Positions 1 to 12,500 of a stretch of 64,000 nt of DNA are shown here, in pieces (the stretch's first letter is position 1; every line of letters starts with the position of its first letter). The DNA is taken from contig JAJFZO010000658.1 of the NCBI GenBank assembly GCA_021397835.1, forward strand, positions 1,681,501 through 1,745,500, in the 5' to 3' direction. Source of the DNA: Moringa oleifera (taxonomy: Eukaryota > Streptophyta > Magnoliopsida > Brassicales > Moringaceae). The notes under the pieces were generated by a model. It saw nothing but the letters and a program-made list of their open reading frames with translations. It did not search any database and had not been told where the DNA came from. Made by a program: the position numbers and the translations under genes.

Positions 1-2060
1 AGCCATTCCCATTTGGTAGTTAGTGCAAAAGAAACGACTGAGTGAGAAGGATTAATTTTATCGGCAAACAAATATTGAAGGGTTTCTCAACACGTAGCCA
101 GACAGCAACACACGTGCAACGCCACGGTCGGGCCAATGATTGGTTTTCATGCACACGTGTGAAAAATGCCAACAATGTTCCGAGGTGATCATTTTTGACC
201 TAAAGTTGATATTAAAAGCGGTTGTTCATATCCTTATCCGGTAAAAAAGTAAGAAAGGCATCGATCATGCATGTCTTGTCTAGATGAAAATAATGAGAAA
301 GATCATTGAATTTGTCTTCAACTACGGCATCTTTTGGCTTGTGGGAAAAGGTAGGTCATATGGGGGTGAAAGCCTATCTTATGAAGCACAATAAGAGGTT
401 AGTCTCTACTGTCAGATTTAATTAATTTGGGTCGCATTAATTAGCTAAGTTGTGCATTAATATCAAAATATTTGACTTCCATTTAGGGTAAACACATAAG
501 CCTGTCAAGCTAATGACTACGTCCTCCTCGTATAACTTAATGTAACATGCATGCATGCTTCATGTTTTGCAGAAAGAAATTAAGAGTTATGTGTATATAT
601 CAATTTTATATACTATATATATATTAATGTCAGGGGTTTACTTTAATAATTAAATGAGAAATATTTTATAAAATTAATGAAAGATGTAAAATTGGATGGA
701 GTAAGACATGTTGAGTCAAATGGGTCCTCGAAGGAGACGAAGAAGGCCGAGGTGGGAGTCACGTTACATACAAAACTCAGTTAACAAAAAGGTGTGATCG
801 ATTCATGGGAGTTGCATCTAATTTTTAATTAGAACAAGGTTCAATTTAGAGATCGACTAAATATTATTTACAGTTGTATTGTAATTAAATAGTGTAAATT
901 TTATTTAAATAATTAAAAAAATGATGATTTTATGTACGTGATTACATGTAATGTAATTTGTTTCTATTGCACTAACTGGACACCAAGAGTTTTTATTAAA
1001 AGTGAGAAGTAGAGTGGGATCTGGAAGAAAAATTTTTTTTTGACAAATTCAGTGGGTTATTGTTTATGTATGTGAAAGGCATGCAGGGCATTGTAAGGTC
1101 ACGACATGCCTTACTAATTAGAAAGAGTGATTGAAGAAGAGGAAGAGAGGAGTTTGGCACTGAAGTGAGGAAATGCGTGAAGCATCGCCACCGTTTGTCA
1201 AACCTAACAAATGCATGAAACCACAGTGTATTTCTTGTGAGCAGATTTTTTTTTTTTTAAATTTATAGTGAAATTAGTCAAATATTTCAATATTAGCTGA
1301 TATTTGTTTTTTTTTTTTTTTTGAAAGGGGAAAATTGAATTAATTGTGAGAATTAAGAAATTCGTCTTCATAACGATTGCTTGGCAGACGGCAGGACACA
1401 AAACCAAATGAAGTTGAAGAGGAGCAGCGGAATGGTGTGACACGTGTAGGAGTGGTCCCACAGGGTTGAGGATCGTGCGCTTGAAAGCAAAAGAAATGAA
1501 CATACGCCAAATTACGTCAGTGTTTCCTTTTACGTGACAGCTTTCATTGGTACCAACGCACGGTAGGAAAAGCATATTTATCCGTATCGTGATCTGCACC
1601 GAAAAAAGCAAAGAGGTGGCTCACGCGCCTGGTGAGGACCGTAGCCCTTGGTTTTGGTTGGGAGAACTTGCTTTTGGAGAATTGATTCACCAGATAGCGG
1701 AACGTGGATTTGGCTTTGAAAACATTGTCGGTAAAAGCAAATGCATATTTTTGGGGCCCTCGTCGCCACTTGATTTGCCGGGACAAATTAGGCACCGGAC
1801 AGCCACTTGAATTGCTTACAACAAGAACAGGATTTAGCACTTCAGTAAGCAAATTGTCTATCTTCACTGTAGACACATGTCCTTTACTGTGTGCCTCATG
1901 TTCCAATTGCCGAGGCCTTTTCTGCTTTTTTTTTTTTTATAAAAGAAAATCCTTTTGTGCTTTTTTTTTGTATAAAAGAAAATCCTTTTTCTGTAGAATT
2001 GGACAAATTTTGAGAAGAGTCGATGTAACTTCAGATTCTTTTCCTGTTACAAGGGTCTAA
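1..2060. other. left-edge intergenic region, no supported gene
   Basis: No convincing gene was found. Short open frames on both strands around 1.2-2.0 kb overlap one another, resemble no family I know, and have no exon partners. Poly-T/poly-A tracts occur near 1245-1260 and 1307-1322. At about 1926-1990 a short unit (a T-run followed by TATAAAAGAAAATCC) is repeated twice. The stretch lies downstream of the SR gene and probably holds the promoter of something beyond the left edge, or nothing transcribed. Confidence 0.5.
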
Positions 2061-3065
2061 AACAGGATTTTAATCCAGGAATAGAACTCACTGTTTGGAA
2101 TCTCATTGTTTCTGTTTGTTCCAACTGCTGTACTCAGGAGAATCGGTGTTGATTTATTCACTATGGATACTCTTGGGCAACCACTCCTTGCAATTTCAGA
2201 GATCAAGTGCTTAAAGCAAAATCCCTGCAAGGTTGGGAAGTGTGGGCAGAGTTAAGCACAGTAATAACCACATCTGGCGCATGCAGTTTAAAGGGAGCAA
2301 TCAGGCCATTGAAAGGTATAGAGAAGTTCTAAAGGAAGCAATCAGGCCATTGAAAGGCATGGAGAAGTCTAAAACGGCATCAAAGATATAAATCAATAAA
2401 GAAGCATAATCCACAACATAACAGACTCCAACATGAATAACATCTCCACCTCATGAAACAGATACCACGATACCATGCTTGCTTAAAGTGTTGGCAGCCA
2501 CCAAAGGCAAGAAATGGAAGAAGCTCCTCTATAAAACATTAACACCCTTCAGACAAATAACCTCTTAACCTAAAAGGCACTGCCAAATGATCTCTTACTT
2601 CTATATATAGGGGTCCACCTCAATCCTATTCATTCATCAATCAAAAAAACAATTGCAGACTCACGAATAGAACTGGTTCTCGCACAGCAGCTACAATCCT
2701 GCCACATGTACAGATATCAAACAAAAAAGTCCAGAAAGTATCAAATTGTGCAACAAGTATAAATAGCAAACAAAAAAGTCCAGAAAGATCAAGGAAAAAA
2801 AAAATTAAGGCAGAATAGTCTCACATATCCATAAGAGGTTAATAGATCAGATCTAACAACAAAATCCACTGATTTCAAGCAAACATTGAATGATAATCTT
2901 CTTATGAGCTTATACTGACTAGGCCCTACACAAGATACTACAACTTTAATTTCAAGAACAGTCATCACAAAAAAGGACAAATAGCAGGATTGCTGAACTG
3001 AGTTTTGACAACCACAGAATTCAATGCAACCAGCTGATCTTCTCTAGGAGCTTCAAGAGCATTCA
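2061..3065 (-). other. 3' UTR / downstream flank of the SR gene
   Basis: This kilobase follows the SR stop codon on the minus strand. It has no supported coding exon; a 63-codon open frame at 2789-2980 has no recognisable features. The proximal part is probably 3' UTR. It holds the short direct repeats reported separately. Confidence 0.5.
2290..2370. repeat. 41-bp direct tandem repeat, two copies
   Basis: Copy 1 is 2290-2330 and copy 2 is 2331-2370. Both contain AGCAATCAGGCCATTGAAAG, followed by a slightly diverged GAGAAGT(T)CT end. It lies in the 3' flank of the SR gene. A second pair of near-identical copies built around CAAACAAAAAAGTCCAGAAA occurs near 2718 and 2768. Confidence 0.85.
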
Positions 3066-5919
3066 TCATTCCTCGGCTGGTGGCGAACGACTGCATCATA
3101 ATTAACAATGTTAGAAATGCATTGGGTAAAGTTGGGATGAGAGGAAAGGAATTTTTTTGTAATTGTACAGACCTGCTATATCTCTCACGCATGGGACTTT
3201 CAGCACCACCATAACCAGGGCTGTCCCTAGGTTCAGGCACAGAATTAGGACTTGGGCCACGGACATTGTCAGGACTGGGTCTTCCTCTTCCATAAGGACT
3301 GCGACTAGGGTCACGACCATTGTCAGGGCTACGTCTTTCTCTACCATATGGACTGTGGCTTGACCGGCGACCATTTTTTGGGCTGGGCTTGTCTCTTTGA
3401 TAGGGACTGCGACTAGGGCCACGACCATTCTCAGGGCTAGCTCCCTCTCTGCGATAAGGGCTTCGACTAGGACCACGGCCACGATCAGTCCCAGCTCTCT
3501 CTCTCCTATGAGGACTAGGGCTGGCATCCCGACCATAATCAGGGCTAGCCCTCTCCCTCCTATAAGGACTCGGGCTGCGGCCACGACCATAATCAGGGCT
3601 ACCCCTCTCTCTCTTGTAAGGACTACGACTAGAACCATGACCATAATCAGGGCTACCCCTCTCTCTACGGTAAGGACTAGGGGACCGTCTTCTATCATAG
3701 TTTCTCCTGTCTGGAGACCTATCTCGATTTCTATCAGGGCTATACCCATTTCTTCTGTCATCATCATCTCGAACTGCATATTCCACTGAAATAACTCTAT
3801 CCATCAGCTTGCTGCACATCAGAAGAGATGGAAAGATAAGAAGCTCTACAGTTACATGATGCCTGAAGATATAAAAAAATATTTTAAAGTTGGGAGACAA
3901 AATATTTTCCAAAACAAATAATACAAAGAAGAAAGGAGGAAAATAAACCTCATGTTTGTAGCATCCAGTGCTCTAGTGGCATCCTCTTGCGAGTCATATT
4001 GCACAAATGCAAAATTTCTTCTGATTCTTACACTTACAATTTTACCATATGGCTCAAAGTGCCTTTCCAAGTCCCTTGTCCTAGTATGATATGGATCAAA
4101 ATTAATGACAAATAGGGTCTTTGAAGGTCTCATATTGGCTGAAGATCTTCTAGAGCTCCCAGGCCTTCTAATGCCGCGTTCATGCTACAACCAAAACTTA
4201 AAATGAGGAATAACTAAAACCAAATAGGAGCAGGATACAAAACCGTAGACAAAGCCAATTGCCTACCTTTGTCCACTCAACACGAAGCCTTCGTCCCTTG
4301 CGACCAAATTCTGCCCGATCAAGTGCTCGAATGGCATCCTCAGCATCTCTTTCATCTTCCATGTAGATAAAAGCAAATCCTAGACATAGTAAAGTAAAAT
4401 GATTCAATAGAGTTTCAAAATATAACAAGGCCAAGTAAGTTAGGAATCCTCCTGTTTAAGGAATCGCCAATACGGAGGTTGTCTTTTCCTCTTCAGCAAC
4501 ATGCAAACGACCTATAATCCTAAACTAGGATAATAATTTGGCAACCTTCCTAGAATCTATAAACTAATTGACCAGCAGAAGTAGTAACAGACCTTGTATG
4601 ATTGAACTAAGTGATGTCAAGGAACAAGAATCCAAAAGTGGATGTCTCATGGAAGGTCAATGAATATAGAGTGCCTTCTCCATCTATTCTGCTGCCTCTG
4701 CTGTGAGGTCGGCAATGTTTCTACCTTGAAACATGTCTGCTATTGAAGGCTGGGCAAAATTCATGAGGAATGAAAGGCAATAATGTCTGTGGGAAATGAG
4801 GAATGATGGTGCCATTGCAGATGAGAGTGACTCTTCTTGCAAGCAAGAAGAGGAAGCTCGTCACAGGCAGGAAACAGAATTCTGAACAGTCCATCCATTG
4901 ACCGGGAAGAGTATGGATATCCCAAGAAAAATCCTGCGTCAAAGAAAATGTTGAGTATGGGGGTTTATGCTGCAAATAAATACTGTTTCTTTTTCTTCTT
5001 AAACACATCCTGAACCCCCACAAGAACTCAACAAGGATGACTGCTGTGGCTGAGTCGCATATCTTGATTGGTGTCACAGCCATCCTGCCAAACAACTTTT
5101 GCAATAGGGTACTGCCACCTTCGTGGATGAGAATATGAAGCACAGAATTGCCTTACTGCCAGAGGACTGTACTTCCTTCTTGCGAAATGGGTGTGTACAT
5201 TGTTTTTATATTGTTTCATTCAAGATTAAACTAATCCAGAAAATCATTGCAAATTAATCATGGGAGTTGTTTTTAATTCCAGTTGCTGTTGTTCATAAAT
5301 ATATCCTTTACAATATGGAACTGCAAGTGCATCATTATAGCAAGATAAAGCTGCAGCAATACTGGAAAGGACACCAAGTTGGATAGTCAAACCGTTTCTG
5401 TTAGGATCCAACCTCTTTACAAAATTACACACACTATGACCAGTATCCTGAATCTGCCTCCAGACTTACCTGATTTCCACCTAAAGTCTCTTTCCCTTCA
5501 CGGCACAGCAAAGTCTGATATGTGAAGCATATTAACTCACTAATTCAGCAGATTCTATTGCTCTAAACATTTGTGTTTGATCAAAGCTCTAATAATTTAA
5601 AGTTCCTTTACATGTCAAAAGTAAACAACTGGATAGAATATCTTTCAAATTCTGCCCTACTAACATTGAAGAATAAGCTTCAGGCCTAGAATTTTCAAAA
5701 ATTCCTCAAATATAAGTACCCATCACTTTTAAGGTCAAAGCAATATTTATTAGCCAAACACAAAGCCATAAATAAAAGAAAACAAATCAAAGGCAAGGAG
5801 CAAGGAAACTAACCAGACTTCATATCCACTCTATCAACTTTCCCATATTTTCTGAAAAGTCGCTCCAGATCAGACTGACGTGCATCATATTCAAAGTTCC
5901 CACAGAAGATTGGCCTCAT
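3066..5919 (-). CDS. RS41: RS-type SR splicing factor (RS31/RS40/RS41 subfamily)
   Basis: Plant-specific SR protein with two RRMs and an Arg/Ser-rich tail; it acts in the nucleus in splice-site choice. Coding exons are 5919-5814, 4379-4267, 4184-3949, 3811-3173 and 3090-3066. They total 1119 nt, about 372 aa, with all phases compatible. RRM1 (residues 1-72) has the RNP1-like GFAFIYM and ends in RVEWTK. RRM2 (about 93-165) begins [10 protein letters not shown], carries NFAFVQY, and lacks the SWQDLKD motif of SF2-type proteins. The tail (about 175-355) is eight 18-residue SPYRRERxSPDYGRG-like repeats and ends SRSPPAEE. The start is the first ATG after the acceptor of a 5' UTR intron. The symbol is by family resemblance and by the CBF neighbourhood; RS40 and RS41 are close paralogues and cannot be told apart here. 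Confidence 0.93.
3247..3678 (-). repeat. 54-bp coding minisatellite in the SR tail (8 units)
   Basis: Read on the minus strand, eight consecutive units of exactly 54 bp start at 3678, 3624 and so on down to 3300. Each encodes 18 residues of the form SPY(R/K)RERxSPDYGRGxSx. There are no length changes, so register is perfect across all units while the sequence has diverged. The same repeat produces long spurious open frames in the other frames and on the plus strand. Confidence 0.9.
4380..5813 (-). other. long second intron of the SR gene (1434 nt)
   Basis: This intron interrupts RRM1 right after MKSG, with a GTTAGT donor at 5813 and acceptor AG at 4381-4380. In the plant RS subfamily this intron position is typically unusually long and hosts alternative 3' splice sites or stop-containing exons. 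No conserved protein is encoded inside. Some stretches are less AT-rich than the other introns (about 4600-5200) and are candidates for alternative exons; that is inference. Confidence 0.6.
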
Positions 5920-5924
5920 TTTAC

Positions 5925-7195
5925 CTGAGCATAAGACATAAAAATTCCTTGCCAAATTTATCATTTGCATAAAAATTGCAGCAAAAGTGAATTCATGTTA
6001 CTCAGACTATGGTACAGGATGTCAGTACATGTCTAATGCAAGTACTTGTTTACTATTTTGTAAGGTTTCCATCCATTGATTAAAGGCCTAAGAGTCTACA
6101 CCATATTTGCAAACATGGTTTGAATATATTGCTGACATGAACACTTCGAGTGAAATGGATAATCAAAGCACCATAGAAAGGAGACAAATTTTTCAACCCC
6201 AATTCCAAAGGAATAGTGAATTTCCTGATAAATTTACTCAGCCTAATGGAAAACTATCTCCTACATCATGCATCCTGACATAGAAATTTATGAGTTGAAA
6301 GAAGCAAAACAATGCATCAATAATGAGGTAACTATCTAACACCGCTGCATCCAAACAAGTTCATGAGAAAAGGTGCAACAGGATAGAAAAAATTAGCTCA
6401 GCAGGGATTACAGTGGCCAAAATCTAAAGAAAACAAATATCAGATAGCATGACATAATGTACTGAAACAGGTCTATTGCTACCTATCTGATCATTTTGCA
6501 ATAAGCCATTTCTCAAATGTTGCAGCGATTTTCTATCTTAAGCAAAAACACAAGGATTTGACATCTAATTATCCTTTCTCAATGAGCAAATATATTGCAG
6601 ATTTTCATTTGAAGAAACAAAAATTCATCTCATGTTCTAAAGTGGTCCATGTCTTCTCCATTTATTTTGTGTTTAGTTTAGCACCTCTTTAATTTGTGAA
6701 TAGGTTCATATTACTCTGAAAATCACACGCTTGGAAACCATAACAAATCATGCCTCAAACGACAAATTAAAACAAGCAGAAACCTTAAAAAAGGAGTATG
6801 AACAATTTCCACCAAAGACAAATACATCTCTTAAATGATTGAGTCAAATCAGCATCAGATCTACCACAAACGAGAAAGAAAAACTCAGATCTAAACTTAG
6901 ATTACCACTGGTTAGATGAATAAATGAGTAAAGAAAATTGCGGCAAAAAAAGAGACAGTCAAACCAAACAGACATCAGATCAAAAACTTTCCTTCGTTTT
7001 CCCTCGTTTTCTCTCAGAACCATAAGAAAAACGAAATTGATAAATACGGACAGAATATAACATTCCTAAGAATAAAGAAGGCGTCGATTAGAATGGAGTT
7101 TACCCTTGACAGAAGCAAGCCAAAGAGCTTCAAATGCACCTTCGAAACCCTAATGAAAGAGCCTGGTGATACTTTTAGATTTGAACTAAGCGGAG
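5925..7195 (-). other. 5' UTR exon and 5' UTR intron of the SR gene
   Basis: On the minus strand the leader runs from about 7195 to 7104 and ends GTCAAGG|GTAAAC. An intron of about 1.2 kb follows to the acceptor CAG at 5927-5925, five bases upstream of the start codon (ATG at 5919). The leader has the plant-typical TTAGGGTTT near 7150. The transcription start itself is not visible. Confidence 0.6.
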
Positions 7196-8310
7196 ACCTA
7201 GGGCCCGTGGATAGATAAAAGGAGGATAATGACCTTGATGCATTTTTACAGGACCCCAGATTTCCTGTTATTTGCGCAAGTGCCCTCATCCCTGGAAGCC
7301 TGTCTAATTGCACTTTCATCCTTTCAAGTTTCAAATATGCTATCTTGTACTATTAAATTGAAAATAAGTACTTTAGTAGCTTAGTTCTCTACCATTTTTT
7401 AATATATATAAAATAATATATGAGCTTAATTTTTACATTTTATATTTTTTTATAATCAAATTATATGTGTTATTTTTAATTACTAAAAGTATTTTAATTT
7501 TTAAATTAAAAATAAATAATATATTCAATATGAATTAAATCGAAGTAACATGATATTCATATCTATAAAATAAATTGTAGAGATCAAACACACACACCAC
7601 CCATACACACATATATAAGCAAAGACTTAAACTTTTTTTTGTAGAAATGTTGTGATTAAAAATCATATTTTTAATTAGATTTTTTTAGAAATGATATATA
7701 TAATTTTTGAAAAAAAAATTATTCATATTATGATTATGAGATAACATACCATATGAACTTATTTTAGTTAATTATCATGTAGGAATATTAATTCAACATA
7801 TCTGTACAAATTAAATTAATATAATTTTTTTTAAAAATTACGTGGTTAAAAGTTTGTAAAGGCTTAGTAAAAATATTTTTTATTCATATATTATACAGTG
7901 AAAACTTACATTTCAAGAGTCATTTTCAGAAGCTGGGAAGATATTTTTCATTCATGGGGGCCAACCAATTTCATTGCCTTCATCAGGCGGACTTGGGCCT
8001 TAATCTCCTTCTATAATATGACTGTGGGCCGTCTCTCAGAGGCTGGATATTTAACCCAAGGTTCATAGTTCATTGATGCACGAATCTAAGTTTTTATTTT
8101 TGAAGTTATTAATCTGAAAAAGCAAATAAGATTTTCAATGTTTTTCAGTTTTCCATTTAGGATTTATAACTACCAAATTAAAACACCCAAAAAAAAAAGA
8201 TAACAAACAAGAAATGAAAGCATTTTAGAATCAACACAAGAGATTGGCGAAGAGAAAGGAGTCATTTATTTTTTAAAAAATTATTTGGTCTTCTGCGACC
8301 AGTTATATAG
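7196..8310. other. AT-rich intergenic region
   Basis: This is the upstream region of the SR gene and the 3' flank of the LBD gene. From about 7380 to 7890 it is very AT-rich with homopolymer runs. No open frame worth annotating and no clear repeat boundaries were seen. Confidence 0.6.
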
Positions 8311-8904
8311 TTAAGCCCAAGAGGAGGTTTGAGTGGAAGGGCCTAAGTGGCAGACAGTGCCCTGTTCTGATTTTTTCAGGAAACTGATGGACATTGGTTG
8401 GGCTTCCATTTGTTGAAGTTGAGGTTGTTGTACATGGCATTGGGAACTGAAGACGGCAGTCTCTGCTTGGGTCTTGGCTAGCTGGTTTTCTGCCTTCTGG
8501 ATTTGGTGCTGTAACATAGAGATGATCCTCACGCAGCCATATACAGGGTCTTCGATTCTACATTGTGCCTCAAAGAACAAAGAGTCTGCTGCTTGTGCTC
8601 TTAGGTGGGCTGGGATTTGCTGAATCAAATAATCACAAACTTGTCAAGAATTTAAACAAACAGGTTGTCAACAACATGCATGGCCATGTCTCTAAGAATC
8701 AGTACAGATATGACAAGGGATCACCTGAAGCATCTTTCCGGTGTTGCTAGCTCCATAGATTTTGTGGACATAAGCAAATCTTTGAGGGTTATTGGAAGGA
8801 AAGTAAGGGGAGAAAATGCAATCTTGAGGGCATCTTCGTCTCAGATACTTGCAAGCAGCACAACGACCAGGGCTCATGCCTTCAAATTTATCGATCAGAA
8901 TCAA
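8311..8904 (-). CDS. LOB-domain (LBD) transcription factor, LBD23/24-like
   Basis: Plant-specific LATERAL ORGAN BOUNDARIES family DNA-binding protein. Two exons, 8904-8725 and 8619-8311, join in phase 0 (ATGCTTCAG then CAAATCCCA) to give 162 aa. The zinc-binding C-block CX2CX6CX3C is CAACKYLRRRCPQDC. The GAS block contains FAYVHKIYGASN and DPVYGC. A Gln/Leu-rich coiled segment with NQLAKTQAE follows, resembling LBD23/LBD24. The intron sits right after the GAS start (KMLQ|QIP), the usual position in this family. The furthest upstream ATG is used; an internal ATG nine codons later (MSPGRCAACKYL) matches the typical short N-terminus and may be the real start. No EAR-like LxLxL motif is visible. 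Confidence 0.88.
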
Positions 8905-9503
8905 AGATACTCTTAGAAATCTAATGGAGATTACAGTTTATTTTGTTTGAAAGATTGTTCTTGATACAAGAAGTATTTGTATTGAAGATTTTCCAACGGC
9001 TACTTTTTTCAAATTTGTATTTGGAAGGAAAGTTGACAAAAGATTGTTTAGTTTCCATTTTAGAGATTTTGAGAGGAAGATGGAAACAAAAAAAAAATTA
9101 CCTCCTCCTTCCATGCCAAACTACACTCTTTCTTTATGTTCCTTTTAGATTCCTAGTTGAAATTTTTGTCATATGGGCTTCACCAGTTCATATGAATCCT
9201 TTCTTAATATTAATTGTCAAGGCCTGTATTTCCAGCCATCCTCTCCTCATTACAATGTTATTCATCAATGGAGTTTCTGAAATTTATCAGTCAATTCAGC
9301 ATCCTGTAGATTCCATATACTTAACATTTGTGTATCAAAGAGAGAGAGTTAAATTACTAAGACCATACAAATGTATTTAAAAATAGTCATAAATTTCAAA
9401 GCATACTGGTTAACACAAAATTCATCTGATCTTAACTAGATATCAAATCTAAGTTATTGAAGCTTTCTTCATGACTGGACCTGGATGCTGTTTTGGTTTT
9501 CTC
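8905..9503 (-). other. intergenic: 3' flank of the response regulator, 5' flank of the LBD gene
   Basis: There is no supported gene. A 145-codon plus-strand open frame (8943-9380) is hydrophobic and unrecognised, and lies where the LBD promoter and response-regulator 3' UTR are expected, so it is not called. Confidence 0.55.
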
Positions 9504-12500
9504 TCAGTTTGCATTGGGATTCAAAAAGGAATCCATGAAGTCATCACCCCACACCTGCAGCAGCAAAATCCAGACAGGCAAATATTTGTCAAGAATGTTT
9601 AATTAATCCAGGAATTTTTCCCAAAAGTCCAAGAGATATTGCAGCCAGTTTACTAGAATTTAAGAACAGGACATGCCTGACTGAAAGATGAAGGGCCAGT
9701 GTCCATTTGATGGATGCCACCAAGTTCAGAATCCAAAAATTCTCTAAACTCTTGATCCTGTAACACAGAACACACAGCATACAGGTAATTATGAATGCTG
9801 CATTGGTGTGTTTTTGTTTTTTAGGAAGGAAATACTGAACTGATTCTTTTTAACTTATCTTTCGTTTTCTGTAGTCTTGGTAAGATATTATGAAATGCTA
9901 TAAACTTACCTGATTAGGGTTTTGGTCAAAGATTGGATCGTACTCATCTGAGCCAACATTAGAGTTGTTCAAGCCTGTTTCACCATTGGGAGTACTCCGA
10001 TTCTGGACCTACGTACCCATGAGAAAAAGGTTCATTAGGCTCTTCAATAACATGAAGTTAGATGACCTGATAATTGAGTCAGTACTACTATGATTATCAA
10101 TATATCTTAGAGATTGAACCAGGATAATTATGAAATTTTCAAAGCAAGAAATGAAGTAATACCACAACACATGCCTGGCTAAGGGCTTGTTCATCTTTGT
10201 TGCAATTAGGAGGATTCTCTTCAACAGAATTAGTGCTGTTTGGGATGGTGGAATTCAAGAGTTGATTCATTTCATGGCTCATTTCAACATTTTGTGATCT
10301 ATTCTGGAGGTTTGTGTCAAGGAGACCTTGCCCATCCTGTTCCTACAAACACCAAACGAAAATCAGTCAATAAGAAACAGAAAGATTGGAAACGAAGTCA
10401 CCTTGGAAAGCTTACATATTTTTTTACCTGATAATTGGTCAACTCATCGAAAAGATCGGAACCCAAGTCACCTTGGCCTGATTGTTGAAGATGATTTATG
10501 TTATCAAGAGCAGGAAAACTGTTTATAAGGTCGCAATCACTGGAGTCGTTTTGCTGGACTCCGTTGACAAGATCATTTTGTTCTTGTGGCAGAGATGGCA
10601 GCATGGAAGTATTCTCTCGTGGGTTGATATTAGTCGGCAATGTTGGTTGGAATTGGTTTGCAGTACTAAACCCACAGGAAGATGAGCCTTCTTGAGCCAA
10701 ATTATAGCCAAGAGTACTATTGGTTCCCAACTTATTCCCCGTTGGAGCAACAGTTACATTGTGAATCCCATTCCCTGAGCCTGATCCAGCATTACAACCA
10801 TCGGTAAAGAGTTGTATTTGCCCCGCTCCAATGAGCTCTCCATTGCTATTTATGCGCATCCCGGCGTAGTTACTGTTGGTGTATGCAGGATTCAGGTAAG
10901 GAGTCTTGCTAGTTCCTATGATGTCATAATTAGAGCCATGGAGTCCAGACGTAGTAAAGCTCCCGCCATTCTGTTTCTGGTAAATCTGCATTTGGTTTGC
11001 AGAACCTACAAGATCAGATGTGCCATTCATGATCAGGTCATATGAGAGACCTCCATTAGTCGACAGGCTTGGCCCTGTCTTGTTTGTTTCCCTTGCAAAC
11101 GTTAGCGGAGTTCCCTGATAAAGACGACTTCTGTTGCCTTGACTGCCCAGTAATAACTTGGATTGTCCGAAGCCGAACTGAGACAATGATTTGCTGCTTA
11201 AAGCTTCCTGAGAAGGAAAGCTTCTTTGGCCAAGGCTGCTGTTGGTAGCACCAAGAGTTGAGAGAATATTACTCCCTCCATATCCTGGTTGGAGCAATAA
11301 TGTTCTCATCAATTGCTGATTTTCAGAGAATTTTGGATATTCTTTCTGGGTACTTCTGTGCAGAAGTGATGCATGACGAGCAGCGAAGCTTGACTTTTGG
11401 GCTCTTTCAGACAAGTTCCTTGTTGAGGGAAAACCTTTCTCTGCTACCCTTTTCAGGAAGAGCCGGTACTTCTGCAAAAAAAATATATAAAAAATAATCT
11501 GTTTAAAATATATCTATACAATTAACAAAGTAATTGTAATTGATAGCAAGAAATATGTAATTAAGAGTTGAGCAATTAAACCTGCAAATGGCTGGCAACA
11601 TTTTCTCTGGTTAAGCCTGGTATATTCATGAACTCCAGAATCCTCTTGGGGACAGCCTCTGCTAATCAAACATTGAAAAACAAACCATACAAACGGAATT
11701 CATTAGTAGTTTAAGAAGAGATAGCAAATCAAGATCGATTAGAGATATTAATGGCTAGGGTTCCCTTACTCTCCAGGCCTATATGTTTTATGGCTTGTAA
11801 GAACCGATTGTGAAGAGAGTTTGTCCAGACAACCTTGGCTTTTTTCGGGGCAGTGGAGTGATTTTCTTCCTCGTCTTCCTCAGTCGTCGACTTCTTGGGC
11901 GGTGCCTTTCTCTTGCAGCCCTTTCTACTGCAGTACTTCTCTTCGTTCACAGATGACGCAGACTTTCTATCCTCCGAAGAATTGCTCTGAGCAGATGGAG
12001 CCCCTTGAATGCTACCGATCTCTTCGATGGCCACAAATTTACCTTTCCTGGACGCAACTGCGTACTGCCACACGTTCTTCAGATCATTTGGGTTTATTGG
12101 TTTCACTATATAAAACACTGCTCCGCCGGCTAAACTCTCCAATATCACATTCTCTTTGTCATCCGAGGACATTACTGCATTTACAATACCGACAACCAAT
12201 TTAGAGAAAACTATATAATTACAGGAAAGAAAGAAACTAGAGAAATTAAATGGATAGTACTAATGACTGGACGCTTGAATTCTTCAGCAATTTGTTTCTG
12301 CAACTGGATGCCATCCATTCCAGGCATATGGAGATCAGTCACGACAAGGTCGATGTCTCGCTGAACTCGGAGAGTAGACAAAGCATCCATGGAGTTTTTG
12401 ACTGTGAGAACTGCAAATTTTAGAGACCATGAGCCCACGAGATCTTCTTCTTTTAGAAGAAAGAGAACAAAAGATTGTGTGCAAGCAAAGTAAGCAAATC

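Noticed and set aside
1544..1906. Overlapping open frames of 87-120 codons on both strands near 1.5-2.0 kb
   Set aside because: No family resemblance, overlapping frames of similar length on both strands, and no splice partners; treated as chance.
3111..3779. 222-codon minus-strand open frame and 130-codon plus-strand open frame over the SR tail
   Set aside because: Both are shadows of the repetitive Arg/Ser/Pro-coding 54-bp units; they have no start context, no homology and no splice partners.
8943..9380. 145-codon plus-strand open frame between LBD and response-regulator genes
   Set aside because: Low-complexity hydrophobic translation in the expected promoter/3' UTR interval, with no recognisable motif.
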